Source: Spongilla lacustris | Lineage: Eukaryota > Porifera > Demospongiae > Spongillida > Spongillidae | Direction: 5' to 3' | DNA: 64,000 bases | Assembly: GCA_949361645.1 (NCBI GenBank) | Contig: OX442431.1 | Span: forward strand, 5,584,473-5,648,472 | Part shown: positions 1 through 15,519 of the stretch, piece by piece | How the letters are laid out: each line of letters begins with the position of its first letter | Numbering within the stretch: the stretch's first letter is position 1 | Notes under the pieces: model-generated | Database searches by the model: none | Told to the model about the DNA's origin: nothing | What the model saw: only the letters and a program-made list of their open reading frames with translations | Program-made: the position numbers and the translations under genes

Positions 1-430
1 CCTATATCTACACCATCTACACCTATATCTACACCATCTACACCTATATCTACACCATCTACACCTATATCTACACCATCTACACCTATATCTACACCAT
101 CTACACCTATATGTACACTGTCTACACCTATATCTATGCCATCTACACCATCTACACCTACATGTATATCTACACCTATATCTACACCATCTACACCTAT
201 ATCTACACCATCTACACCTATATCTACACCATCTACACCTATATCTACACCATCTAAACCTATATCTATGCCATGTACACCTACAGACACACCTATACCT
301 ATACACTGTGTACACCTACACCATCAAGTGTGCCTATATACATACACCATGTACACCTAGATCCACCTACACCACATCCACTTACATCATTGACACCTAT
401 AATGTACACCTACACCATCTACACCTGCTT
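1..430. repeat. 21-bp minisatellite with internal CTACAC hexamers
   Basis: Near-perfect 21-bp tandem units (each an ACACCTATATCTAC block followed by ACCATCT) run from the window edge to about 260 and then decay into variants. The array lies downstream of the last visible ABCC exon on the minus strand, so it is probably inside an intron of that gene. ORFs across it are repeat artefacts. Confidence 0.9.
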
Positions 431-446
431 GAATAAATGGAGCAGT

Positions 447-558
447 ACACACACACACATACACACATACACATACACACATACACGCATGCACACACAC
501 ATACACCATACACATACACACACATACACACACCATACACACATGCACACATAAACAC

Positions 559-652
<94 letters not shown>

Positions 653-655
653 TAT
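447..655. repeat. (AC)n microsatellite
   Basis: Interrupted then pure AC dinucleotide tract. It ends about 10 bp from the splice donor of ABCC exon 9 on the minus strand, so it is the first part of the next intron. Confidence 0.95.
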
Positions 656-665
656 GCAGGCTAAC

Positions 666-4549
<3,884 letters not shown>

Positions 4550-4791
4550 GACTGCTCACATCAAGACCAAAATCCAAGCTTGTCTGTGCGCATGTGTACA
4601 GCGTTATGTTTGTACCTGTGTGCGACATTACATATGAATTGCACAACTTAGGTATGGGCATGCAGACTACATGTGCATTCATGTATGCACGTGTAGTCTG
4701 CATGACCATAATGTACCATGCATTACACATAGATGCGTCAATATGTATGCACATATATGTCACACACATTATTAAATAGTACACATTGATC

Positions 4792-4823
<32 letters not shown>

Positions 4824-7187
4824 CACACATGTACACACATTCACACATATGGTTGCATACTTATACATAGCAACTGGGTTGCATGGTTTGCAGTTTGTAT
4901 TCAAATATTGTTGATGATAAGAGCACACATTTAACTACGTGACAGAGAAATGTGACAATAGTCCGGCGTTGGATAATACAGCCGTAACAATGGTCAATGT
5001 AGGCCTATATCAATCAAATCTGGAGGGGATAGCCGGGTATGGACATCTAAGTATATCCCATACTACATATAAATGATTAAAGCACCGATCTCCAGGCGCC
5101 CTAACTACCCTGTCCTAGCGCGCGTAACCTTTTCCCTCACAATTCTTCGTTCCTTTCTGCTTCTTGCTTGCGATAACTAATTTTAAAAATAACCGGCTAA
5201 GTCAAACCGCAACGAACCGCTTCACTAGATTAATATTCATAGCGAACTGGTTCGTGGTCCAGACTGTACTACATGGGCATCCGCTGTGCACCTTTGCTGG
5301 TTTGCGTTCATGGAACTACATGTACGCATAACGCAGCGGCACGTTTGATCCAACTTCCAATACAAAACAGCTTTAATTTGGGTGTTCTTGTTCCTTCTGT
5401 CTCTGTCAAACCCAGCAGATTTTAAAAGTGTAACTCTGATATCTACTGCAATTCTGTGACAACAGCAGATCATTAGGAGAACTGTTTTGTGATGTTAACT
5501 TTGTTTTGACCAAGACAGGAGGCGTGGCCATGTCATGGTACGAATATGTCCAACTTGTGATAAATGTTGTACTCCCAATTTATATCTTTAAACTGAAGAA
5601 GGGCAATAAAATTTGTTTTTCAAGGGTCACAGGCCTAATTATTCTGTGTGCCGTTAAGAATCACTCACCACAAGGAACTATTGGAATGGATACAAATCTT
5701 ACCTTGTCCAGCTACAGGCATGTGTATGTGTGTGACAAAACAGATGTCATGGCAACCAAAAGTGATTATGATTGATTGGTATACTGGTATAGTAAATCAC
5801 AGCAAGAAAACTAAAAAAATAATAAGAAGAGTAAAAACAAAACAATAACAAAAGAAGAAAAAAACCACGAAGCAGTCACATGTCTGGTATCAAGATATGA
5901 TATATGTATACCAAAATACATCGTCAGCAGGGGGAGGGGTTGAATTGGGCTGCAAGGAGGAGAGACCAGTTGTATCAGAAAGGTTGATTTCATTCTACTG
6001 AGGGAGTTGACACTGCAAATACAGAACAATATCAGTACTTCATTTCTATGCATTGCTTGCTGCACACACACACGTCACACATGCCACACACACACACCAC
6101 ACACATATTGTCTGCATGTTTTATACTACGTTAACACAACACAATTTTTCCATGCCAGTTTGACATGTGAACACTGTCAAAACTGTACTGTGCCATGCTA
6201 GCACCGTTGCAACATTGCTACCAGGCACGGCACGATTGCGGTAGATCGCAATATGATAGCAAGTGAGTTCATTGTTTTAAAATGGTGGGGCTGTTGATTT
6301 TCAGAAAATAATTTTAGCTAGTTACAGGAATTTTTAAACCAATCGATACTACATAACCTCAGTCGTGCCATACATCTACCGTGCTGTCATCATGTGAACA
6401 TAGTATTAATGTGTGTAAAAACGACTTTAACAAGAGCATATCTGATATCAATCCTAAACAAGAGGATACTGTTATCCCATCACTTACTACTAGTATCCCA
6501 TCATTTACTACTAGTATCCCATCATTTACTACTAGTATCCCATCACTTACTACTAGTATCCCATCATTTACTACTAGTATCCCATCACTTACTACTAGTA
6601 TCCCATCATTTACTACTAGTATCCCATCACTTACTACTAGTATCCCATCACTTACTACTAGTATCCCATCATTTACTACTAGTATCCCATCATTTACTAC
6701 TAGTATCCCATCACTTACTACTAGTATCCCATCACTTACTACTAGTATCCCATCATTTACTACTAGTATCCCATCATTTACTACTAGTATCCCATCATTT
6801 ACTACTAGTATCCCTCATTTAAAGGGTAAATAATTTAACCTACCCTTACATTGCTATCACCATGAGGGGGAAACAGGAATGGGGGACCAATTTCTCTGTG
6901 GCATAGAAATGGTCCACCACATTAGACTAAAAAGTATTAACAGCTCACATCATGCATGATATAAGCACAAAATCACCTCTCCTTACCCAGGCTATCTGTT
7001 ACTGATGGCTCTAGGGGGAGGACAAAAATCTTATTTTGAATTCCATTCTAAGTCCTCCCTCAATTCCTGCTGCATGACGACTAAACAAACACCACACTGC
7101 CCTGTACACACAGCTTAGTACTACATCTTCTAACTGGAAGTTATGCATTGCTAACAATATAAGCATCACAACACTACCCCCACAATA
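4550..7187. other. Intergenic region without a recognised gene
   Basis: It lies between the ABCC start and the 3' end of the LIM-homeobox gene. The first few hundred bases should include the ABCC promoter and 5' UTR, but I see no clear core-promoter motif. A short AC tract lies at 4792-4819 and a 21-bp minisatellite at 6470-6815. No ORF here resembles a protein I know. Confidence 0.6.
6470..6815. repeat. 21-bp minisatellite, about 16 copies
   Basis: Unit TACTACTAGTATCCCATCA followed by CT or TT. The copies differ almost only at that C/T site, which points to recent homogenisation. The unit is a multiple of three, so it yields a repetitive ORF (6381-6833) with no domain content. Confidence 0.95.
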
Positions 7188-8553
7188 TCACTCCCTTCTC
7201 TCAATGTATAGATCTGTACACGTAAGGATGAGTGTGATTGCATATAACATATATTTCCCCTCACATTGCGGTGTGAAACTCTCCACAGGAAGAGCCTCTT
7301 CATCCACCGGCGGAGCAGCACTGGATACAACTGGTGTTGCCATGGTTCCCAACTCCTCTTTGGCAGCAATGACAGGTGTGGCTGTGGTGGGCATTGTCCC
7401 ATCGCGCTTTTCCTTGGACCTCCGGTTCTGGAACCAGACCTGGATGACCTTCATCTCCAGCCCAGTCTTGGCCACGAGATCCTCCCTCACTGCCTTGGCC
7501 GGGCGCTGCTCCCTGTTGTACACAGCCATCAGCACCTCCAGCTGCTGGGGAGTGATGCTCGTACGCGTCTTGGACTTCTTGCCATCATTGTTCGGGGTGA
7601 GCAGAGAGGACTGGGAACCAGATGCTCCTCCCAATACTGGTGTTGGCACGGCCACTGCTCCTACTTCCGGTGGTGAAAGGCTCAACGTGCAGTCTAAAAC
7701 AAGCATTTATAGAAGAACAGATGACATACATGTACACATGAGCACACATACATACGCACAAAAAATATACACACATACATTAATATATGTACACACATGT
7801 ATACCCAGTAGCGAATCTAGAGAATCTATAGAATGTTTTTATATCTTGTATATACATAACAGCGCCTTCCAAAAAGAACCCGAAGTTAAAGGAATCCCAC
7901 TGTGATTGACTAACTACATGTAAGACGCACACTCTTGTTTCCACAATCGACCATTCAGGCACTTCTAAGCCACAACATATCTCAAGTCTGGAAGCATTGC
8001 AAAGCACGACGACTTCTCACTGCTAGTTAGAAGACAAAACATCCCAGCCTAGTGATGGTGCAGCAAGCTTTAAAGCAGCACTGGGTGTCCAAGCAGCACT
8101 GGGTATCCAAGCAGCACTGGGTATCCAAGCAGCACTGGGTATCCAAGCAGCACTGGGTATCCAAGCAGCACTGGGTGTCCAAGCAGCACTGGGTATCCAA
8201 GCAGCACTGGGTGTCCAAGCAGCACTGGGTATCTAAGCTTTAAAGCAGCACTGGGTATCCAAGCTTTAAAGCACGGTGTCTTCTGTAGTAGCCCTTGAAA
8301 ATTAATATTAATAGTGTTTAGAATGCAATTGTAACACATATCACATGACTGTGGGACTGCCTGCATCTGATTGGTAGCGACATAATTCTGTCACTACACC
8401 ACAAAATTTAACCTATTGTCGCCAGATGTATAAACCATTTATTTATATACGTCTGGGTACAAGACTAGAGACTGAGTGGTCAGTCTGAACTAGTCGACTG
8501 GTATTGCGCATACACACACGCACGCATGCACGCATGCACACACACACACACAC

Positions 8554-8617
<64 letters not shown>

Positions 8618-9370
8618 TGCATGTAGTACATTCTCAAACCAATCTATAACAAACCTACTGTAAACACATTTGGTACCCTTTGGAAGGCATTGCAGAGCTC
8701 TGCCAGTCAATAACCCTTACTTTCAGTCTGAACTATTGGCGTGTTGTTGTTGCCAAGAGGAACGTCATTGGCCGCTTTGATGTTGGTATGATAGCAACTT
8801 TCGCACAAAAACCGCTCTCCCTGAAAGTAAACATACCTCAAACCACGCACGTGGTACACCGTATAACATACTACACGCACCTGGACTAGATACAGCTGCT
8901 CGCCCGTAGCGAGCTGCCGCTTACACAGATTACAGCTGAAGCACTGCACGTGATACACCTTGTTGATAGCTCTGCGCACGAGGTCTTCGGGACATAAACC
9001 ACTGCTGCAACCCGCACACTTCGTGCCGTATTGCCTGCACAATAAGGAGCGCAGATTAAACGCTGGAGCAAAAAACAATTTAAAAACGCAATGTTCTGGC
9101 AACGCGAAATAGAATACAGAGAGTATAGAGCCGTAAAATGTCAGTGTTACCGCGAGCGCGCCGGTATCTCTGCAATTTGACCTACTGGTACCTGAAAAAG
9201 TCGCTCCTGCAGTACAGTTTGCTTTCCCTTGAGAAGCACTTCTCGCTCAAAGGGCACTGGCATTCCGAACACTTCACACACTGAACGTGCCACGACCTGT
9301 CTAATACCTTCATCAAGTAGCGTTCTATGATCGGCTCTCTGCATCCAGCACAAATAAAATGGGTCATCAT
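7188..9370 (-). CDS. LIM-homeobox transcription factor, Lhx1/5 type
   Basis: Nuclear DNA-binding regulator. Exons in gene order: 9192-9370 (ATG 9370), 8881-9034, 8721-8820, 7188-7693 (TGA), giving 312 aa with consistent phases. LIM1 (about residues 7-58) opens with CAGC and has the HVQC, CSEC and YCRSDFF signatures. LIM2 (about 66-117) has CAGC, HVQCFSC and CESCY zinc ligands. The homeodomain (about 182-241) ends [15 protein letters not shown] with glutamine at position 50, as in Lhx1/5 proteins. LIM domains of this class bind the cofactor LDB/NLI. The C-terminal tail is only about 70 residues, shorter than in bilaterian Lhx1/5. The 60-bp intron between exons 2 and 3 splits LIM2. The start is supported by [10 protein letters not shown], matching the usual MVHCAGC opening. 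Lhx1/5 is favoured over Lhx3/4 from LIM1 and the homeodomain, by eye. Confidence 0.92.
8080..8275. repeat. 18-bp minisatellite in LIM-homeobox intron 3
   Basis: About ten copies of AAGCAGCACTGGGTATCC (GTATCC/GTGTCC variants). The array is bordered by copies of AAGCTTTAAAGCA and lies in the intron between the LIM2 exon and the homeobox exon. Confidence 0.95.
8520..8620. repeat. (AC)n microsatellite in LIM-homeobox intron 3
   Basis: CACGCATGCA-rich start followed by about 75 bp of AC dinucleotide. Confidence 0.95.
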
Positions 9371-9524
9371 GGTTATTCGAGTCTATTTAGCGCCCACTGA
9401 AATTGCACTAAGAATGTAAATTTGTATATCGGTATTATGATGTAACGTGCCACGCCCTGAACAAAAAAAAGGGAGTGTCTCACTAGATCTTTGCTTCTGC
9501 CTTGCGTGCTGAGATAGCCAAAGA
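9371..9524. promoter_or_regulatory. Putative bidirectional promoter, LIM-homeobox / DUF4430-like gene
   Basis: Only 154 bp separate the two divergent start codons (minus ATG at 9370, plus ATG at 9525), so both 5' UTRs and core promoters must share this stretch or overlap the neighbour's first exon. No clear TATA box is visible. Inferred from gene arrangement. Confidence 0.5.
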
Positions 9525-10159
9525 ATGTTGCCGATTTTATGTATTCTTATAGCCTCACTGGCGCTGCAAGCGACAGTCCAAGGCCAAGTAAGTGGAGGGG
9601 GTTGAAGTTGCATCAGTAAACTGTATCTGTCGTAACACGGATCTGATCAATGCAAGTTTTGATTCCCTTTCAGAGCTGCAATATCACCTATCAGGTCGTG
9701 CTCGGCAGTGAGTGCGCTGGGCTAACCAATGACTCCGTGTCCACGGTGACCGTGACCGTGCAGTGCGGGGTGGATACTGCGCAGCGGGTGATGGAGAAGA
9801 CGGCCGACGCAAACAGCTCCTACGTATTTAGCTTGGCGTACACTGGTCAATCTAACGCCGGATACGTGGTGGAAAAGCTCTTCGGGTACTACGCACCAAA
9901 TGGCACGTGCAATTGGTACGTCTTCAAAAACGACATGTTGGCTCTAGGGAACTTTTTCAATCGCACAGTGTCGACGTTTATAGTTAACCAAGGTCAAGTG
10001 GTGCTCCTGCGGTACGGAGTCTACAAGGCTCCTACCCTCCCTCCCACTACAGCGGCTACAACTGTGGCTACGCCTGGGAATGCTGCCCTATCGAGTCACG
10101 ACTGCATGTTTGCCTACCTATCACTCTTTGCAGCGATCTTAGCCTGGTTTCTGCAGTAA
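9525..10159 (+). CDS. Small secreted or GPI-anchored protein with a DUF4430 (transcobalamin C-terminal-like) domain
   Basis: Two exons, 9525-9587 and 9674-10159, joined in phase 0, give 182 aa. Residues 1-20 are a signal peptide (MLPILCILIASLALQATVQG). The body has spaced cysteines and the pattern GYVVEKLFG, NGTCNWYVF, a glycosylatable NRT and a late LLRYGVY. I recognise this as the DUF4430 fold found in the C-terminal cobalamin-binding half of intrinsic factor and in many single-domain secreted invertebrate proteins. A threonine-rich spacer (TAATTVATPG) and a hydrophobic C-terminus (MFAYLSLFAAILAWFLQ) suggest a GPI-anchor signal. Function unknown; cobalamin binding cannot be assumed from this domain alone. 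Confidence 0.8.
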
Positions 10160-11160
10160 CTGACAGGGTACGGGGTCAGAAGTCAGCCGTTCTGTTGACG
10201 TAAATTATAATATAAATGTACTATCTACATGTACTACGTCTATCACTCTATGAGCACTTCAGTTTTGTTATTGTTTTTTTATTTTATAAAAAAGAGCATG
10301 GGTATTGGGGCATGCACTGAAGCAAAGTGGACAATATCGCAGCTTACCTCTCGCTTGGCCACACGTCAGATTTGCCCATAGCCTGCAGCCGTAGCAGCCC
10401 TGTACCAAAGATTCAGCATGACTGATCCTTGTCAGGGCCGCAAATGCCATGCATGCATCGATGCAGGCTATACTGCATGATATATTATTTAGTCTAGGTG
10501 GTGTAGATAATTTAATATGTTTATCTGTTTAAATTAACTTAATAATAATGATAATTGTAAGTGGAAATACATGCAGCACTGCATGCTGCAGGATTTACAC
10601 ACCTACTAATTTAATGTCTACCCTATCGTACTGCACTTCAATAAACCCTAGCTTACACGTACTTCCTTGACTCAGGTTCTTTAATTTGAACGAGCCTTAT
10701 TAAGCCGGTCTACGCCGGTCCAACAGTCATGGTTTTTGACAACTGAAATAATTGTATGAAAAAGTTTAATATAATAAAACAATGTTAGCGTGCGTGTACA
10801 TGTACATACAACACCTCCATAAAAGCGTATCAGTACATGGCATGCCGTTAAAGTCCAATGAATAATTAATTTTGCTCAATACTTGAGCTCAGTTGTGTTT
10901 TACTGCTTATGCTATTTACCAACCTATAACCTAACTGGCCGTAAGCCCAGCGGCTTCGTTTGCAACGCACGCTAACCAACAAGAACCTATAGCAATTCCA
11001 AATGTAGCGCCTTTTTGGCCAAGACCCCCCCCCCCCCCTTAACTTTGATACGTCATAACTTTTTTTTACCTAGACCCCCCTGAAAAATAATAATAGCATA
11101 TTCGTGATGCTCTCAATGAGCTCTTCAAAGTTGTGGGGTGGTGTCTTCCACTTTGTTTTT

Positions 11161-11195
<35 letters not shown>

Positions 11196-11934
11196 GTATT
11201 AGAATAATTAATTGGCGAACAAACAATCACAAATTGCAAAGCCAGTTAACCTCGTCCCCAGGCCCGGTTTTTTATAAGTTAACTTACAAAAACAGGGCCT
11301 GGGGACGAGGCTAAAAGCCAGTGGAAGGCAATGCTCTAGTACAATGAAAAAAATCCTCAACTGCATGTTGCAGCTAAAGAAATGCCATGCAAAGAGCAAG
11401 GAAAACTACAATTGAGATATAGTTTTAAGGGAGTGGAAAGTCCAAAACAGCAAGTTGAAGCAGCACTGTTACAGTTATCAGCCTTCGTATCAACTCTATG
11501 GTGTTTTAATTGTATAATAAGCAAAATCCATTTATAGGGTGAAAAAGTTAAATTATGAACTTTTAAGTGATTATATATATGATATTATATATTAACTACT
11601 ATTGGATATGATGTACCGTTATAGTGCGTTTCTCAGCTATACTAATTTTGTAACTTAAATATTAATTTTAATGTGTCGCACAAATTACATGTATAGATCG
11701 TGGTCCGATTCGTGGACCATGGTATAATCTATGCAATAATTATTTACTATAAAGGTTATTCCGTCACAAATATTGGAAAGGATACATCTATATTCAACGA
11801 TGTATCGTTCTGCTAGTAGTAAGTACAAGTTACAATGCTATATGTATACATAGTACAGCGTGCTACCGTACAAGGCATAAAATTATACTTAGTATCGTCA
11901 CGTGATATCGTCATTTAATTGAGGTGTGTTTAAG
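10160..11934. other. Intergenic region: 3' UTR sequence, a MITE, poly-C tract
   Basis: AT-rich sequence after the DUF4430-like stop, with no unmistakable polyadenylation signal. It contains a 67-bp MITE at 11247-11313 and a 31-bp poly-C tract at 11163-11193. No coding sequence recognised. Confidence 0.6.
11247..11313. mobile_element. 67-bp palindromic MITE, 9-bp TSD
   Basis: Near-perfect hairpin whose arms read CCTCGTCCCCAGGCCC. The element begins TAACCTCG and ends CGAGGCTA, and is flanked by an exact 9-bp direct repeat AAAGCCAGT (11238-11246 and 11314-11322). Its termini match the larger elements at 33852 and 55338. A 9-bp duplication with long inverted repeats suggests a Mutator-like origin. 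Confidence 0.85.
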
Positions 11935-14860
11935 ATGGCGAGTTCTAGGGTGTACGTTGGCGATCTTGGCTCTGGCGGCTCGAAGCCCGAACTCGAGAGG
12001 GAGTTCGAACGCTACGGTCCCTTGAAGAGTGTATGGGTTGCAAGGAATCCCCCAGGTACGCCTAATAAACAGTCATTTCATGCGCCATTTTTGACTCCTT
12101 TTTTTTTTTTTTGTTGTTACGTTGGGATTTAACTTTTTGTAAAGGGGAAAGAGGAGTGTAGATTTGTATTGATAATATAAATTAAGTTAGGTTCAGAAAA
12201 TGAAATGCTGGATGGGACGTGCTGTCATTGTACTCTCTGCAGGCTTTGCCTTCATCGAGTTCGAAGATCCTCGCGATGCCGAGGACGCGGTGAGAGATAT
12301 GGACGGACGTTACGTGTGCGGAGTGCGTATAAGAGTGGAGCTGGCGAAGAACAGCAGCAGGTTAGTACACAGAGCGTGTCTCTGCCCGTGCCAGCGCGTC
12401 GAGCAGCGTTGATGGTTTCTTGCCTGTCCTTTTGTCACAAGCAGTAGGCCGGGATACCGCAGCAACCCGCGCAGGGGGCCTCCCCCTAATGTTGTGAGCA
12501 GTCGATATCGTCGCAGCCCGCCTCGAAGAGGAGGGAGAAGCAAGTAAGCTAATCCCCAGGGGTGCTGGCATGGACGAGTCCTTTTTGTTGTTCGATATTG
12601 CCGCGTCTCGTCACGTGAACCGTGAATACAGAGTGACTAGCTTAGTTTTGAATATAGAGGAACAAGCGGTTGTTATTAGTAAATGGTAGGGCCATCCGTT
12701 TTAGCTGCAGTAGTAGAGGTTGTTGTAACCTACTCTTATTAGTGCCCACCACACGCATCTTTGTTAATTTCTCGTAAGTCTTTTTTTTTTTTTTTTAAAC
12801 TTATAGCTGGTCACATGTATGTGTAGTGTGTCATAAGCTAATTGGTTTATACAAAGCAAGTTATTTGTTTAGCGAATAAATGCATTTTATTTCTCTGTGT
12901 CAGTGGGTGTAAACAGAAGTCACTGTGATGCCCCCACATAGTACTTCTTTCCCACCCTGAATATTTTGTTGGTGCCAGTTATTGTGTGCAGTGGCGTAGT
13001 AGTTATGTTGCCATGGTTTGACACCCTTTCACAGGCACTTATTAGAGAGTGCTACAGCCATCCGCCATGCCTCTGTTCCCTACCATCTGTAACATCACAT
13101 CCATCCGTCTCTGCGAATGCCCCGCCCCCTCTTTCCTTCTGCAAGAATGCGCATTGCGCATTCAAGCTCCTTGAAAACATCCAACCCAACCGAGGCATTT
13201 TTCAATAGTGGGGTGTTTTTTTTTTGTTTTGAGTGATCAGTTACGATTGTCGGCACATACTTGTGTGCATCGCCACACGTAGTTGACAGCGCCCCGCCCC
13301 TCACAATCTCTGCAATACAACCCTTCGCTCCACCAACCTCACAGCATTATGCTCTAGTCTCTTCTCTTCGCATTCAGAAGTGTAAGTGGGGGGAAGGGGG
13401 GCTAGCAGTGGTTGTTGCTGCACTCGAGGTTGTTCAGAGTTAGTTTTTTTTTAGGGTGATGTTTCCATTGTTCATCGTTACCATGTGGTCGCTTTATGAT
13501 TGTGATTGATTTCTCACATTGCAGAAGCAGATCTAGAAGTGGTAGCCCTCCTGCCAAAAGGTAAGGGCGACAGTCTCATTGTCTGCACTCTGAAAATGTT
13601 TGATTGCAATCAAAATGGATGATAGTGCCGTGACGTCTGTCCCATCCATCCAAAGGTCACCCTACCACCGAGGCAGGTCAAGGAGTGGCAGTCCACCCCC
13701 TAAGAGGTGTGTAATTATGTCTCATTACTGCTTTGGTCATTGGGGCGTTAAAAAAAATGTTCAAATTTAGCATTGACAATGCTTAATGTTTTGGTATGTG
13801 TGTGTGTGTGTGTGTGTGCCATTTGTGATGTCGTATTTATAGAAATGCTTTTTGCCCATATCCTATTACCAAATTAATTTTTTAATCATGTCTAATTAGG
13901 GTGCCTGTTCTAAATATAAAGCACCATAATGGCAGCTGGTTTTAATACGTAACAAGATAACTTGGTGTGGGGGTGGATAGTTATGGTGAGGCTGTTATGT
14001 AACATTGCAAGATCTGTAGCATGGCTAGGTACAACTCACATTATCTTGCTACTGAATGCTTCCTAGGCCTTATTTTGGTTTATATAACTCTTTTGAGTAG
14101 CCTGTCCATGGGGCATGGTTGGAGTGATGGATATATGGCTTTGGTGTTTCTGTGTTGCTGTGGGTTGCTGTTAACATGTGCCTGTGACTTGGGTATTTTG
14201 AGGTCCCTCAGTAACTGGTCTAGTAACCCCATTTCTAGGTCGCCACACCGTCGAGGCAGATCAAGAAGTGTTAGTCCTCTGCCCTGAAGGTGTGTGCTGT
14301 TCTATGTGTATTACTGTTCTCTGGGCTGTTAAGGCGTTCTTATTAGAGAGCAGAGGAGCTGTTGGTGTGATGTTTGTGTTGAAGGCTATATTTGTGGGGG
14401 GGGGGGGGGGGGGGGGGGGAGGAGGCAGAGCTTTGTTATACACATGTAGTGCTGTAGTTATGTATGCCCCCAAGTTGTTATTTGACCTGAGCTTGGGACC
14501 TTCATTCACTGTTGTGGGAAGATTTAAAAACATGCACACACTTTTATTTGATACTACTGAAAAGCAACACAAAGTGTAGAGATAAATTTCCATGCTGATG
14601 ACACTGAGTATTAACAAGTTGGAAATTGCAAGTGAAAGGATTGTCTAGAATTTGGAAAAGAGCTATTGCTATTTGACAGTTTTCTTATGTGTACATGTAG
14701 ATACCGCAAATGATGCTTTATCCTATAATGTTTATTATGTTTTAACCCCTTCCTCCCTCCCTTTTGTATGCCATCTACTCCTATCAGGAGGTCTCCGAGT
14801 CCAAACTACGACAGTAAGGGGTACAGCCCTCAACGAAGAGAACGTTCACCTGCTTACTAA
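11935..14860 (+). CDS. SRSF3-like SR splicing factor
   Basis: Nuclear pre-mRNA splicing regulator with one RRM and an RS tail. Coding exons: 11935-12055, 12243-12360, 12448-12543, 13525-13560, 13656-13706, 14788-14860; skipping the 51-nt exon 14239-14289 gives 164 aa, the same length as human SRSF3. RNP2 is VYVGDL; RNP1 is GFAFIEF followed by [10 protein letters not shown], diagnostic of the SRSF3/SRSF7 group. There is no CCHC zinc knuckle, so SRSF3-like is preferred to SRSF7. The tail has RSRSGSP and RRERSPAY repeats. All introns after the first are phase 2, so RS exons can be skipped or included without changing frame. Two acceptors are NAGNAG-type (12445/12448, 13525/13528). The ATG follows an AAG context at 11932. 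Confidence 0.9.
14239..14289 (+). other. Duplicated 51-nt RS exon with in-frame TGA (candidate poison exon)
   Basis: It begins after TTTCTAG and ends before GTGTGTGC. It is the same length and phase as the upstream 51-nt RS exon (13656-13706), with similar sequence (RSPxxRGRSRSxSP in both). TGA is the last complete codon, where the sister exon has lysine. Inclusion would end the protein at about 156 aa with one exon junction downstream; skipping restores the full RS tail. SR genes commonly autoregulate through such exons. Function here is inferred. Confidence 0.6.
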
Positions 14861-15519
14861 TAAACGGACTGACTCTTCTCATCCTCTTATTTACCCTTCC
14901 CTATTTGCTTTACTGTCATTTTATATGTAAAGTCCCACGCATACACTTTGTTTTTGGGTGCCCTTCTGTCGTATTTGGACATAAATGTTGTTATTGTGCA
15001 AAAAGTAGAAAGTTTACTGAAATAGCTTAATTTTACTAAATAACTTGCACTCATAATATAAATACTATGCACCACTAGCACTGCGCATGCGCTGCGTACC
15101 ATGTTTACGGTTCGCGATTGCCAATTATCAACGATTATTAATGTTCAAATAAAACTATCCGGCCCGTGTTTAAACATAGATAATAGTCTATGGTTTAAAC
15201 ATAGATTAAAGACCTTACGGAACGTATCAACGCGGCTGCGTGCTATTCTTTAAAATCGTATTGGAGTGCCAGTTCTTTTCTGAAATGTTTAAACAGGTAC
15301 GCGGAAGCATTAACGATTACGAAGTTACGCTTAGGACCCCGTCCCCTTGTTCAGTCCCTTTTTACACCACCATTAGGCCTAATTGTCTCGGCGAAAATGT
15401 TTTTATATCTTGTTTCATATTTTGTTAAATTGCACAACCCATACATGCAACTACAAGGACTGGTAATTGATGATAAGATTGCATGAAAAGACCATGCATA
15501 TCATATATATGCATGCATT
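14861..15519. other. 3' UTR of the SR gene and convergent intergenic sequence
   Basis: AATAAA overlaps the SR stop (14859-14864) and another AATAAA lies near 15146. Nothing coding recognised. The SR gene and the TDP2-like gene converge here. Confidence 0.5.

Noticed and set aside
6381..6833. 150-aa repeat ORF
   Set aside because: 21-bp unit without stops; composition and lack of flanking coding sequence mark it as repeat-derived.
9383..9613. 76-aa minus ORF upstream of the LIM-homeobox ATG
   Set aside because: Antisense to the first exon and intron of the DUF4430-like gene, with no domain.
12310..12571. Minus-strand ORFs opposite the SR gene
   Set aside because: Antisense shadows of RRM and RS exons.
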